From an uncultured Planctomycetia bacterium (GTDB taxonomy: Bacteria > Planctomycetota > UBA1135 > GCA-002686595): a DNA stretch of 15,078 bases. Position numbers and translations under genes: made by a program. The notes beneath the pieces were generated by a model. The model worked only from the letters and a program-made list of their open reading frames with translations. It was not told where the DNA came from and ran no database searches. Shown here one piece after another: positions 1-8,207 of the stretch (position 1 is the first letter of the stretch; every line of letters starts with the position of its first letter). The stretch lies in the NCBI GenBank assembly GCA_938003765.1, contig CALKYE010000020.1, positions 1 to 15,078 on the forward strand, written 5' to 3'.

Positions 1-1107
1 TCACGCGCCGCGGCCGACGAGGCGCGTTCCCAGTTCCACCGCCTGCGCGGCGTTCGTCGCCATTCCGTCGGCGCCCAGCGCTCGCCACAGCTTCGGCGCG
101 AGCTCGAACGGGCGGCCGCCGAAGATCACCGGCAGTGAACGTGTGCGCGGATCGGCGCGCAGCAGTTGCACCAGTTGCGCGGCGGCCTTGAGCTGCGTGA
201 CGAGCTTCGCCCCCGCAGCGATGAGGTTCACTTCGAACTCCGCCGCGGCGAGTGCGACCTCGGGCGGCGGAGTGCTGGCGCCCAGGTAGATCACCTGCCA
301 GCCGGCCATCTCGAAGTGGGTCGCCACGACGCGCAGGCCGATGTCGTGCAGGTCGCCGTCCACGCTGGTCACCAGGACGCGCAGTCCATTGAGTGGCGTC
401 TGCGGCATCTTGGCCGGAAGGCGCGCGAGCACCGCCTCGGTCGTGCGCGAGACCATGTGCTCTTCCACGACGGACAACTGCGAGCGGTGCCACATCGCGC
501 CCAGTTCGTTCTGCACGCGGCCGAGCACTTCGCGCGAGAGCTGTTCGACGCTCAGCCCGCGGTCGAGCGCGGCGAGGGCCAGCGAGACGGCGTCCTCGCG
601 CCGTCCCTCGAGCGCCGCGAGCAAGTACTCGCGCGCGAGGCTGGCGGTGGCGTCCTGACCGCTCAGCGCGCTGCTGGCCGAGGGGATCGGCAGCGCCGCT
701 GCTTCGAGCGCTCGATCGAGCAGCGCGAGCGCGACGGGCGCGGCGCGCGGCGGAAGTCGCTCCGCCAACTCCTCGCGGACGCAGCTCAGGCTGTTGGTCA
801 CCAGCGCGGGATCGAGGTCGCGCGAGTCGAACGACACCCGCAGCCAGCGCGCTTGCTCGTTCAGCAGCTCGGGCGCGTCGAACTCGAGCGCCGCGCTGAG
901 GTGCTGGAGCAGGCTCTCGAAGTAACTGTGCCAGCCGCCGCCGGACGCCGTCGTGGGGGCGCCGGCCATCTCCGGGTGCGTCTGCCCCATGCGCCAGGCG
1001 CAGTTGTTCGCCCAGGCGCGCCGGGAGCTCTCGATCAAGCTGGCGACGAACGCTCCGCTCGCTGCGCCTGCTTCATGGGCCCCGGCTTCGTTGTGCATCT
1101 TTCGCAT
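1..1107 (-). CDS. B12-binding protein with CarH-type photoreceptor signature, no HTH domain
   Basis: This 368-aa protein is complete; its TGA is the first three bases of the window. Residues about 60-145 are helical and I cannot assign them to a family. Residues about 155-230 are a four-helix cobalamin cap (B12-binding_2 type), and 240-365 a Rossmann-like B12-binding domain. Asp252-x-His254-x-x-Gly257 is the DxHxxG motif, whose His is the lower cobalt ligand. The cap carries Trp206 and, eleven residues later, Glu216-His217, matching the W-x9-EH motif of CarH/LitR light sensors. His207, next to the Trp, matches the CarH His that binds cobalt after illumination. CarH normally has an N-terminal MerR-type HTH; none is visible, so the protein should act through a partner, as AerR does. 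The ATG at 1107 is chosen because conserved sequence starts well after it; an AGGAG lies 17 nt upstream, too far to be convincing. ATG 1098 is an alternative. Family is near certain; light sensing is inferred. Confidence 0.9.
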   Translation of the reverse strand: MRKMHNEAGAHEAGAASGAFVASLIESSRRAWANNCAWRMGQTHPEMAGAPTTASGGGWHSYFESLLQHLSAALEFDAPELLNEQARWLRVSFDSRDLDPALVTNSLSCVREELAERLPPRAAPVALALLDRALEAAALPIPSASSALSGQDATASLAREYLLAALEGRREDAVSLALAALDRGLSVEQLSREVLGRVQNELGAMWHRSQLSVVEEHMVSRTTEAVLARLPAKMPQTPLNGLRVLVTSVDGDLHDIGLRVVATHFEMAGWQVIYLGASTPPPEVALAAAEFEVNLIAAGAKLVTQLKAAAQLVQLLRADPRTRSLPVIFGGRPFELAPKLWRALGADGMATNAAQAVELGTRLVGRGA

Positions 1108-1266
1108 CGTAGCGCGCTCGATCGCTCCTCTGCGGCCGCTGCGGCCGCTCCGATACCTGCGGTGTTCGGCGGCGCCGCGCAGATGGATGCGCGAGCGCTC
1201 GAGGCCCGCGCGCCGGACGCTTCGAGCTCTCGATGAAGCCGTCCGGCGGTCGCGGGCCCCGCCGGC

Positions 1267-1800
1267 ATGCGTCCATTCGGCTTGTTCGTCGGCCGAGCCC
1301 GCCGGAGTACGGCCAGATCGAGCGCCTCGGCCGCATTGACCGCCGCCGTCGCGGCTCAGGGCTCCAGCAGCGCGCTGCGCTTCCACGGCGCGGACATCGG
1401 CCAAGCGGTCCGAATCCAGATCGACGACGAGGAGCGCGGCGACTTGTCCTCGCCGGTCGAGCATCGCGCGCCCGACGCTCGACGCGACCTTCTGGCCAGC
1501 GTCGACGACCGACGGCGCCGGCGCGGGCTTCGACCTCGAGGACGCCCGCTCGCTACCTCGCCGATCACGTGGCGCGCGCTCATGAGCCACTCCGAGCGCG
1601 TCCACCCAGCCTCCGGTCCGATTCACGGGCGACAGCCCTGTTCCGTTCGACCGCAACGCGTACTGCGCCGGCCGCCCGAGCGCCCTGCGCCCGCCCTTCG
1701 CGGTTGGGCAGCCCAGTTGGCCCAGGGGCGTTCCGTGATCCGCCGGTGGCCAAGGGCGCCAACAGGTCCGACGCGCTCGAGATCACCCTCTGCCCGCCGC
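1267..1800 (+). pseudogene. probable decayed LamG-like exported protein (frame-broken relic)
   Basis: No intact frame covers this stretch, but pieces in shifting plus-strand frames read like one exported lectin-like (LamG/concanavalin A-like) protein of the kind common in marine planctomycetes. Frame 1 has a start at 1267, a broken signal-peptide-like stretch ending AAVAAQG (about 1342-1362), then SSSALRFHGADIGQAVRIQI (1363-1422) and DDEERGDLSSPV. Frame 3-type reading then gives TLDATFW near 1475-1495, where the family has an FT-E-FW core strand. Near 1615-1660, PPVRFTGD, ATALFR and FDRN appear in alternating frames, resembling the usual tail of this family (FT-D-TVALY-FDEG). Further on come GSPVGPGAF and finally DALEITL near 1775-1795. 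The middle is badly eroded and holds stops. The reading rests on remembered family patterns, and individual pieces could be chance. The end coordinates are approximate. Confidence 0.35.
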
Positions 1801-1980
1801 CAGCTTGTCCGCCACCGCCGACGCCGCTCGGCGGTCCCCACCCGAGCATTCCCTGGCAGGCCCTCGCGCCGTCGGCGGAGTTTTTTGGGGTTTCCTGCGA
1901 CGCGAGGCGGCGCCGCGGGGCCCTTGGGTAAGCGCCGCGTATGCCGCCGGGCGGCGGTAACGCAAACCGGGTGCTACGGT

Positions 1981-1986
1981 GAGGAA
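1981..1986 (+). promoter_or_regulatory. ribosome binding site that decides the sigma factor start
   Basis: GAGGAA lies seven bases upstream of the in-frame GTG at 1994. The other in-frame candidates, GTG at 1979 and ATG at 2033, have no comparable purine-rich site, so 1994 is preferred. Confidence 0.45.
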
Positions 1987-1993
1987 CGGGACC

Positions 1994-2611
1994 GTGGAAC
2001 GACTGGAACTACAACGTGAGCTGCGGCCGGCGATGACGTCCGCGGTCGCTTACGCCGACGATTTGGACCTGGTCCAACGCGTTCTGGCGGGCGAGCGAAC
2101 CGCGCGCGAGCAACTCGCCGCGCGCCTGGGCTGCGTCGGCCCGATCCTGCGCTCGCGGAATCGAGCGGTGAACGGGCGGCTGGGCGCCGACGACCTCCTG
2201 GACGTGGCGCAGGAAGTGGTGGCGCGCGTGCTGACCAAGCTGCCCACCTACCTGGGCGCGGCCCGCCTCGAAGTGTGGGTCTACTCGTTCTGCGAGAGCG
2301 AACTGCTGCGGGCCCTGGCGCGACGCCGGCGCCATTCGCAGCGCACGATCGAGCTCGACCCCGAAGTGGTGGAGCCCGCGATCGACGAAGAGCTCGCGCG
2401 CGAACCCGACCTGGCGCTGTGGGGCTGCGTCTCCAAGCTGCAGCAGTCCGATCAGGCCATCGTCCACGCCCGGCACCACGCCGAACTGCCGTTCCAGGAC
2501 ATCGCGTCGCGCCTGGGGCAGACCGTCAGCTTCACCAAGACCCGTTACTACCGCGCGCTCGTGCAGCTGCGCGCCTGCCTCGACCGTTCGCGCGGGAGAC
2601 GTTCAGCGTGA
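1994..2611 (+). CDS. ECF-type RNA polymerase sigma factor
   Basis: A 205-aa cytoplasmic protein, the length usual for ECF sigma factors. It would direct RNA polymerase to a small regulon. Residues about 24-112 match sigma region 2: DLDLVQRVLAGERTAREQLA, then DDLLDVAQEVVARVLTKL and LEVWVYSFCESELLRALARR, the core-binding and -10 recognition helices. A linker rich in Glu and Pro follows. Residues about 140-197 form region 4, with FQDIASRLGQTVSFTKTRYY as the helix-turn-helix for -35 recognition. The start is set by the Shine-Dalgarno sequence at 1981-1986; ATG 2033 would remove 13 residues without touching region 2. The stop overlaps the GTG start of the next gene (GTGA), so the two are translationally coupled, the usual arrangement for sigma and anti-sigma. 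The divergent planctomycete-type sequence prevents me from naming an ECF group. Confidence 0.85.
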   Translation: MERLELQRELRPAMTSAVAYADDLDLVQRVLAGERTAREQLAARLGCVGPILRSRNRAVNGRLGADDLLDVAQEVVARVLTKLPTYLGAARLEVWVYSFCESELLRALARRRRHSQRTIELDPEVVEPAIDEELAREPDLALWGCVSKLQQSDQAIVHARHHAELPFQDIASRLGQTVSFTKTRYYRALVQLRACLDRSRGRRSA

Positions 2612-3261
2612 CACCCTTCGAGATCGACGATTCGTTCGCGCCCAGCGAGCGCGAGCTGTTGACCGACCTCCTGGTCGGCGAGCGCCGCATGGACGACCCG
2701 GTGGTGGTGTCCGCGCGGCGCAATCCGCGCTTCGCGCGCCGCCTGGAGCAACTGCTCGAGGCGCAGGCGCAGCTCGAGCGCTCGGGTCGCGCGGTCACGC
2801 AGGCGCTGGCCGAGCCGCCGCACGCCTTCGACCTCGAAGTGCAACGAGCGGCGCGCCGGCAGTTGGGCGTCGAGCCTCCGCGCGCCGCCAACGCGTCACG
2901 CCGCTCCTTCTCGATCGTCGTCGCGTTGGCCGCGGCGCTCGCGCTGCTCGTCGGCTGGCTCGCCACGCGGCCGACGGCCGAACGCGACGACGTTCGACTG
3001 AGCGCGCAGAGCGTGCTCGAGGTCGCGGCGGACTTCTCGTCGATGCGCTGGGACGGCGAGTGCGGCAAACTCTGGTTCCAGGTGCGCGTGTTCGACGAAG
3101 CTGGCAATGAGCTGGAGCGCTCGGAGCTCCTGAAGGTGAGCGAGTGGCGCCCCACGCGCGTCAGCAGCTATCCGCGGCGCATCACGGCTCGCTTGATGCT
3201 CGTCAACAGCTACGAGGCCGGCTCGGAGCGCGCGGCCTCCACCGTGGAGCGCACACGCTGA
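2608..3261 (+). CDS. single-pass membrane protein, probable anti-sigma factor
   Basis: A 217-aa protein with one clear transmembrane helix at about 101-119 (FSIVVALAAALALLVGWLAT), preceded by Arg residues, so the N-terminus should be cytoplasmic. The cytoplasmic part (1-98) is charged and helical, with a coiled-coil-like stretch at 42-68. The C-terminal 98 residues (121-217) would be outside and look like a beta domain (LWFQVRVFDEAGNELERSEL). Start GTG 2608 overlaps the sigma stop, with GGAG nine bases upstream inside the sigma gene. Position, coupling and topology suggest an anti-sigma factor that holds the upstream sigma at the membrane. However, there is no zinc-type HxxxCxxC motif and no family I can name, so the role is inferred from context. 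The CHAT protease gene follows after 41 bases. Confidence 0.8.
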   Translation: MTPFEIDDSFAPSERELLTDLLVGERRMDDPVVVSARRNPRFARRLEQLLEAQAQLERSGRAVTQALAEPPHAFDLEVQRAARRQLGVEPPRAANASRRSFSIVVALAAALALLVGWLATRPTAERDDVRLSAQSVLEVAADFSSMRWDGECGKLWFQVRVFDEAGNELERSELLKVSEWRPTRVSSYPRRITARLMLVNSYEAGSERAASTVERTR

Positions 3262-3302
3262 TCGGTCGCCTCGCTCGCTGCGCGCGCGCTGGGCGGCGCG
3301 TA

Positions 3303-5870
3303 TTGAATCGCGTCCGCATCGCGACGCTCGTGCTGTCGGCCTTGTTGCCCGCCCTGGCGCTGGCGCAGGACGAAGGCGCGAGCGACGAACTCTCGCGCGA
3401 GCTGATGCAGCGACTGGACGGGATCAGCCGCACGGCGCCCGCGCGTCGGACGGTCGAGGAACTCGAAGCCGGAATCCCGGACATCGAGCGGGCCGCGGCG
3501 CTGGCGTCGTCGGACCCGCAACTGGCGGCGAGCCAGCTCGCGGCGGCGCGCGAGACGCTCAACCGCCTGTTCTTCCTGCACATGACCCAGCCGCTGTTCA
3601 CGACGCCGCGTGGACGCGAGCTGTTCGACCGCATCGAGCGCGCGACGTCGGCGGTCGGCAATCAGGATCGCGGAGACCTCGACCTCAACCTCGCGTGCAT
3701 CCGCTACCTGTTCGGCGAGACCGATCGCGCGCTGGCCGAGCTGGAGTCGCTGTTCGACGTTCCGCGGATGCGCGTCACCGCGTTGCTCCAGCACCTGGGC
3801 ATCTGCGCCGCGGACCGCAACCTCGCCGCCGCGTGGCCGGTGTTCGAGCGCTTCGAGGAAGAGATCGCGGCCGGTCGGGGCTCGAACTACGAGCGCGCGA
3901 AGTACTTCGGCACGCGCACGGTGCTGCTGCAACTCGCGGGGCTCTCGGACGCCGCGGCGGAGTCCCTCGCGCGCGGGCTCGCGACGCCGCTGGATCCGTG
4001 CCGACCGATCGAGGAGCTGACCGCCACGAACCTGCTCCTGACGCAGTGCGACCAGTTCATCTTCACCGGGCGCTATGTCGAGGCGCTGCGCCTGGCGCAC
4101 GAACTGACGCCGACGGTGCAGGGCACGCTGCGCGCGCGCGCGAACATGTGCGCCGCGCTCGCGCTGATCCGCATGGGCGAGACCGACGAGCGCGAGGCGC
4201 TCGAGAGCTTCGAACAGGTCGCGCAGAGCGGCACCGTGTTCGAGGACCGGGCTCGCGCCGAGTTGGCTCTCAACGCCATCCTCCACGCCGACCATGCGCG
4301 GGCCCGCGGCTGGTTGGAGGCCTGCTCGGGCGAGTTGAAGTGGAGCTCGCACGAGACGGTGCTCGCCGCCAACGCCTTCCTCGCGGTGACCGACATCAGC
4401 GAGGGGCGCGCGCCGCTGGTCGCGCTCGACGTGATCGAACCGTTGCTGCTGCAGCGCTTCGAGCACTTGCTGGCGCAGTGGGACTCCGCGCCGCCCAGCG
4501 CAAGCGGCGCGGCGTTCCTGCAGGTGGGCTATCGTCGCGATCTGTTCGCGGCGCTGTGCAGCGTCGTGCTCGCGCGCACACCGGGCGAGAGCGGGGTCGA
4601 GCGTTGTCTGGACCTGCTGCTCGCCGCCGAAGCGCGAGGATCGACCGCGCGCGGACTGGGCCTCGCGCCGCAGCGTTTCGCGCAGGTGCGCGAGCGCCTG
4701 ATCCCGCCGGGCGGCGGCCTGCTCGTCTTCCTGCCGGGCATGACGCGCTCGCTGGTGTTCGTGGCGACGCGCGAGCGGCTCAGCGCCACGACTCGACCGC
4801 GCGAGCTCGCGGTTCAGCGCGCGGCGGCCCAACTGCGCGCGATCCTCGCGCAGCCCGATCGCGCCGATTGGGAGAGCGCGCTGAGCGAGGCCGCGACCTC
4901 CGCCGTCGACTGGTGCTTCCCCGACGCGGTTCGCGAGCAGGTGCGCGACTGCCAGGAGCTGTCGATCGTCGGCCGCGACATGCTCGCGGGGTTGTCGTTC
5001 GAATGCCTGCCCTGGGGCGCCGCCGGTGAGCGACTGGGCGAGGCGAAGGCGCTGTGCGATCTGCCCTCGATGACGCTCGTCGCGCACTACGCGGCGCGCT
5101 CTCCTCCCGAGCGCGCTCACGACCTCGTGCTCCTGTCGGCCGGCGCGCTCGACGATGACGAGGCGCGCGCGTACGGCGTGAACGCGCTGCCGCTCGAGCC
5201 GCGGGAGCTCGCGCGCGTCATCGACGCCGCAGACGCGGAGCACGCCCTCCAACTGGCGCAGGCGACGAGCGCGGACCTGCTGCACGGCGCAGGCGCCAAC
5301 GCGCGCCTGGCGCTGATCTTCGCGCACGGCATCGTCGACCCGAAGCTGGACCGCCCGTACGGCTTGCTGCTGCGGCGCGGCGCGGACGGTTCGAGCGGCG
5401 CCGTGTTCGCCGACTCGCTGGAGCGCGCATCCGGAGTCGTGTGGCTCGGCTCGTGCGGCTCGTACGGCGGCGGCGCGCGCCGCGGCGAAGACGGCGGGCA
5501 CCGCATCGCCAACGCATTCCTGCAGTCGGGCGCGAACACCGTGATCACCAGCGAAGGCGATCTCGATCTGGATGCGACGGTGTTCGCCGCGCGCGTCGCG
5601 ATCGAACAGTGGGTGGCGGGCGCCACCGTCGCTCAAGCCGTGCGCGCGGCGCGCGAGCAAGTGGCGCGGCAACCGCGGTGGCGCCACCCGTACTACTCGG
5701 CCCAACTGATGGTCGTGGGCGTCGGCCAGCAGCGCGTCGAGCTCGCCCCGGCTCGAGAGCGTTCGCGCTGGTGGTGGGCCGCGGGCGCCGGTGCGCTGAT
5801 CGCGGCCGTGCTCATCGGCTTGCGTCGTTCGCGCGCGCGCGTCACTCGACCCGCGCTCGGAACTGCATGA
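3303..5870 (+). CDS. exported, membrane-tethered TPR-CHAT cysteine protease
   Basis: The protein is 855 aa. A signal peptide (VRIATLVLSALLPALALA, cut before QDE) opens it. Helical TPR-like repeats fill about 60-460, for example around LACIRYLFGETDRALAELES. A CHAT domain (caspase-like, clan CD) occupies about 470-815. Its catalytic pair is visible: His675 in FAHGIVD and Cys718 in WLGSCGSYGG. The domain's closing features follow, IANAFLQSGANTVITS and a long helix ending near HPYYSAQLMVVG. A hydrophobic helix at about 823-841 (WWWAAGAGALIAAVLIGL) with a short Arg-rich tail would anchor the C-terminus. The body should therefore be extracytoplasmic. TTG 3303 is chosen because it begins directly at the signal peptide; no strong ribosome site is seen, which suggests low expression. 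It is the third gene of the sigma operon. Substrate unknown; the upstream membrane protein is a natural candidate. Family is certain; proteolytic activity is expected from the intact dyad. Confidence 0.88.
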   Translation: MNRVRIATLVLSALLPALALAQDEGASDELSRELMQRLDGISRTAPARRTVEELEAGIPDIERAAALASSDPQLAASQLAAARETLNRLFFLHMTQPLFTTPRGRELFDRIERATSAVGNQDRGDLDLNLACIRYLFGETDRALAELESLFDVPRMRVTALLQHLGICAADRNLAAAWPVFERFEEEIAAGRGSNYERAKYFGTRTVLLQLAGLSDAAAESLARGLATPLDPCRPIEELTATNLLLTQCDQFIFTGRYVEALRLAHELTPTVQGTLRARANMCAALALIRMGETDEREALESFEQVAQSGTVFEDRARAELALNAILHADHARARGWLEACSGELKWSSHETVLAANAFLAVTDISEGRAPLVALDVIEPLLLQRFEHLLAQWDSAPPSASGAAFLQVGYRRDLFAALCSVVLARTPGESGVERCLDLLLAAEARGSTARGLGLAPQRFAQVRERLIPPGGGLLVFLPGMTRSLVFVATRERLSATTRPRELAVQRAAAQLRAILAQPDRADWESALSEAATSAVDWCFPDAVREQVRDCQELSIVGRDMLAGLSFECLPWGAAGERLGEAKALCDLPSMTLVAHYAARSPPERAHDLVLLSAGALDDDEARAYGVNALPLEPRELARVIDAADAEHALQLAQATSADLLHGAGANARLALIFAHGIVDPKLDRPYGLLLRRGADGSSGAVFADSLERASGVVWLGSCGSYGGGARRGEDGGHRIANAFLQSGANTVITSEGDLDLDATVFAARVAIEQWVAGATVAQAVRAAREQVARQPRWRHPYYSAQLMVVGVGQQRVELAPARERSRWWWAAGAGALIAAVLIGLRRSRARVTRPALGTA

Positions 5871-8118
5871 CGCTCGAAGTGCTCCAGGCGACCAGGCGCG
5901 GCTCGAAGCTGACGCGCCGCCCGTCGCTCGGTGCGCACTCGATCGAGATGAGCGCGCCGTCGGGAGCATCCAACGAGGTCTCCGCGCGGCCCACCGCGTC
6001 GAGCTGCGCGCGCGTGCGACCGATCTGACTCTCGCCGCCGGGGCCGCGCGACCACACCAGGATCTCGACTTCGCGCAGCGACTCGAGTTCCTCGCCGCGC
6101 AGCACTTCGAGCACGCCGGCGGCGCGGGCGCCGAGCTCGACTCGCACGAAGCTCGAGTCCGTGGGCAAGGGGACGTTGCGATAGCCCAATCGCGGAGAGC
6201 CGACGACGAGCAGCGGGGCCTCAGCGCCGATCCAGCCGCTCCACACGCCGCCACGCACTTCGATGTCGACGTTGGTGCGCGGGTCGCGAGCGGTGAAGCC
6301 CTCGACGAGTGCGCCGCGCGCCGCATCGAGCACTTCCAATCGGAGCGCTCGCGGAGCTTCGAAGGTCAGCTCGACCGCGTCGCGCCCGAGCTCCACGGCC
6401 TCGATGGGGGCCGGCGCATACAGCGTTCCGACCTGCCGCGAGCCCGAGGGCTGCCCGTCCATCCACACGCGAACACTCGCTCGGCCCGCTGGCAGTCCCG
6501 AGAGCTCGACCAGTCCGTTCCCGTCGCTCACGCCGCGACTGGAGCGCTGCGGGCCGACGATCCAACCGCTGCTCGGAGCGCTCTGCCGCGGAGCAGGCTG
6601 CACGAACACTCCGACATTCACGCCCTGCAGCGGATCGCCGGCGGGCGTGCTGAGAAAAAGCGCACTGCGCGACTGCGGCGAGAGTTGGACGACGAGTTGC
6701 TGAGCGCTCTGGCGTTGCTCGCGCGGGCCGAACGGCGAGCCGCGGACCAGCGCGTAGCTCGGCGCCTGAAGCTCGAACGACGAAGCTCGAGCCGGTAGCC
6801 ACAAGCGACCTTGGACGTCGGGCCGCAGCGGCAGGCGCGCGCCGCTCTGGTCGAGAACTTCGCCGCGGGCCACTGAAGTCATGTTGGAGGCGCCGTCGAG
6901 CAGCACCAGTTCCACCGCAGGGGTCGCGGCCCTGATACGCAGTTCGAGCGCACGCTCGGCTGCGAACCCGTCGAGGTGCAGGCCCGCGCTGCGCCCGTCG
7001 TCGAGCTGGGCCTCGATTCGCACCGGCGGAGCGCAAGGCAGGGTGATCGTCGTTGCACGGCCGACTTCAACCCGAACCTGTCGTGCTTCGTGCGAGTGGT
7101 CGTCACGGGCGATCACCACGCTCGCGTGTGCGGCGGACGGCGAGCGTTCGTCGAGCACGGTGATCTCGAATTCCAACTCGCGCTCCATCGGCAGCTCGTC
7201 TCGCTCCAGCTTCTCGATCTCGAACAGGTTCGGCAGGAATCCGGCCGCCGACGCTCGCAGCGGCTCGTCTCTGCGCACCCATGCGGGCAGCAGGAGCTGG
7301 TTCGTGTCCTCTGCGGCTTGTGCGACAAGGGTTCCATCGAGCGCAGAAACCACGCGAACGCCTTCCACCGGCTCGCCGCTCGCGGCGTCGACCACGTGCA
7401 GCCGCGTCGCATCGCTCCAGCAGCGCGAGAGCCGCACTTCGAGCACTTCGTCGGGCGGCGTGCTCAGCTCGATGAGCGCGCGCTCGAACTGCGGCGCCAG
7501 GATCGCCACGACGCACGGCGCGAAGGGACGTGCGCTGAACGTCGCGCGACCGCTCGAGTCCGTCGTGGTGTGCTCGATCGGCTGCATGCCGTTCGAGGAG
7601 TCGAACGGCGTCACGGAGCAGTTCGCTCCCTCGATCGCTGCGCCTGCCCCGTCGCAGATGCGGAGGCGCAGCGTCGCGAGTGCGCGGACCAACACGATCG
7701 TCGCTCGCTCGGACTCGACGCGCCACGCGCGCTCTTCGACGTCGTAGGGCGCGTCAACGGAGCAGAGACGCCACGCACCGAGGGGCAACGCTGCGCGCCC
7801 ATTCTGGTCGGAGACAATGCTCACGCTTCGCGCGCTCGGAATCTCCGACGCGAGCCAAGCCACATTGGCGACCGCCGTGCGAGTTCCTGCGTCGAGGAAC
7901 AGGACTTCACCTGTCAACTCGCGAGGATCCGCGGAGTCAGGGCGTTCGCCCGCATCCACTGCAATGCGTTGGACGGACACGTCAGGCGACTCGCGACTGC
8001 CAGTGGTCGCCGTTCTCGCGCCGGGTGTCGCGGACTGGCGCTCTGCGCCAAACGCGAGCAAGTACAACAGGCCAGCCGCGGCGGCGGCCAGCGCCACAGC
8101 GATCACGCGGAGATGCAT
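5842..8118 (-). CDS. large exported protein of carboxypeptidase-regulatory-like beta modules
   Basis: The protein has 758 aa. An N-terminal hydrophobic segment, residues 4-23 (RVIAVALAAAAAGLLYLLAF), acts as signal peptide or membrane anchor. A low-complexity Ser/Thr/Arg linker follows, then a series of beta-sandwich modules of the CarboxypepD_reg / Ig-like kind. Typical pieces are GRAALPLGAWRL, GAAIEGANCSVTPF with SSGRATFSARPF, DAASGEPVEGVRVVSALDG, and GDPLQGVNVGVFV with GNGLVELSGLPAGRASVRV. The module pattern is 'variable beta strand, turn with DG or GN, G-A-Y/V-x-V'. No catalytic motif is visible, so a structural, binding or surface role is likely. The start at 8118 has AGGA eight bases upstream. 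Its last 29 bases overlap the end of the CHAT gene on the other strand. The small exported protein gene upstream lies 89 bp away in the same direction, with a hairpin between. Function unknown. Confidence 0.85.
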   Translation of the reverse strand: MHLRVIAVALAAAAAGLLYLLAFGAERQSATPGARTATTGSRESPDVSVQRIAVDAGERPDSADPRELTGEVLFLDAGTRTAVANVAWLASEIPSARSVSIVSDQNGRAALPLGAWRLCSVDAPYDVEERAWRVESERATIVLVRALATLRLRICDGAGAAIEGANCSVTPFDSSNGMQPIEHTTTDSSGRATFSARPFAPCVVAILAPQFERALIELSTPPDEVLEVRLSRCWSDATRLHVVDAASGEPVEGVRVVSALDGTLVAQAAEDTNQLLLPAWVRRDEPLRASAAGFLPNLFEIEKLERDELPMERELEFEITVLDERSPSAAHASVVIARDDHSHEARQVRVEVGRATTITLPCAPPVRIEAQLDDGRSAGLHLDGFAAERALELRIRAATPAVELVLLDGASNMTSVARGEVLDQSGARLPLRPDVQGRLWLPARASSFELQAPSYALVRGSPFGPREQRQSAQQLVVQLSPQSRSALFLSTPAGDPLQGVNVGVFVQPAPRQSAPSSGWIVGPQRSSRGVSDGNGLVELSGLPAGRASVRVWMDGQPSGSRQVGTLYAPAPIEAVELGRDAVELTFEAPRALRLEVLDAARGALVEGFTARDPRTNVDIEVRGGVWSGWIGAEAPLLVVGSPRLGYRNVPLPTDSSFVRVELGARAAGVLEVLRGEELESLREVEILVWSRGPGGESQIGRTRAQLDAVGRAETSLDAPDGALISIECAPSDGRRVSFEPRLVAWSTSSVMQFRARVE

Positions 8119-8160
8119 TGCGAGCGTCCTACGTGCTGCAGATTCGGAGCGCTAAGACGC

Positions 8161-8192
8161 GAGGTCGGTTCGACCTTAGCCGAGCCGACCTC
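8161..8192. terminator. inverted repeat between two minus-strand genes, possible terminator
   Basis: GAGGTCGG at 8161-8168 pairs with CCGACCTC at 8185-8192. The stem extends by a T-G and a T-A pair around a 12-base loop. It lies 15 bp after the stop of the small exported protein gene and 43 bp before the start of the large one. No clear T-run follows on the minus strand, so an intrinsic terminator is only possible; it could also act as an operator or mRNA-stability hairpin. Confidence 0.35.
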
Positions 8193-8207
8193 ATGGCAGT
8201 AGCCGCC

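Noticed and set aside
1108..1656. N-terminal extension of the B12-binding protein on the minus strand, including a stretch VVDLDSDRLADV like an FG-GAP repeat
   Set aside because: The stretch is antisense to the better LamG-like reading (ALRFHGADIGQAVRIQIDD), occurs once, and the rest of the extension is Arg/Ser-rich noise. No family member has such an N-terminus.
3210..6326. A 1038-codon open frame on the minus strand
   Set aside because: It is antisense to the sigma operon and rich in Arg, Ala, Gln and Glu with no hydrophobic core or motif. It is a GC-driven shadow of the CHAT gene.
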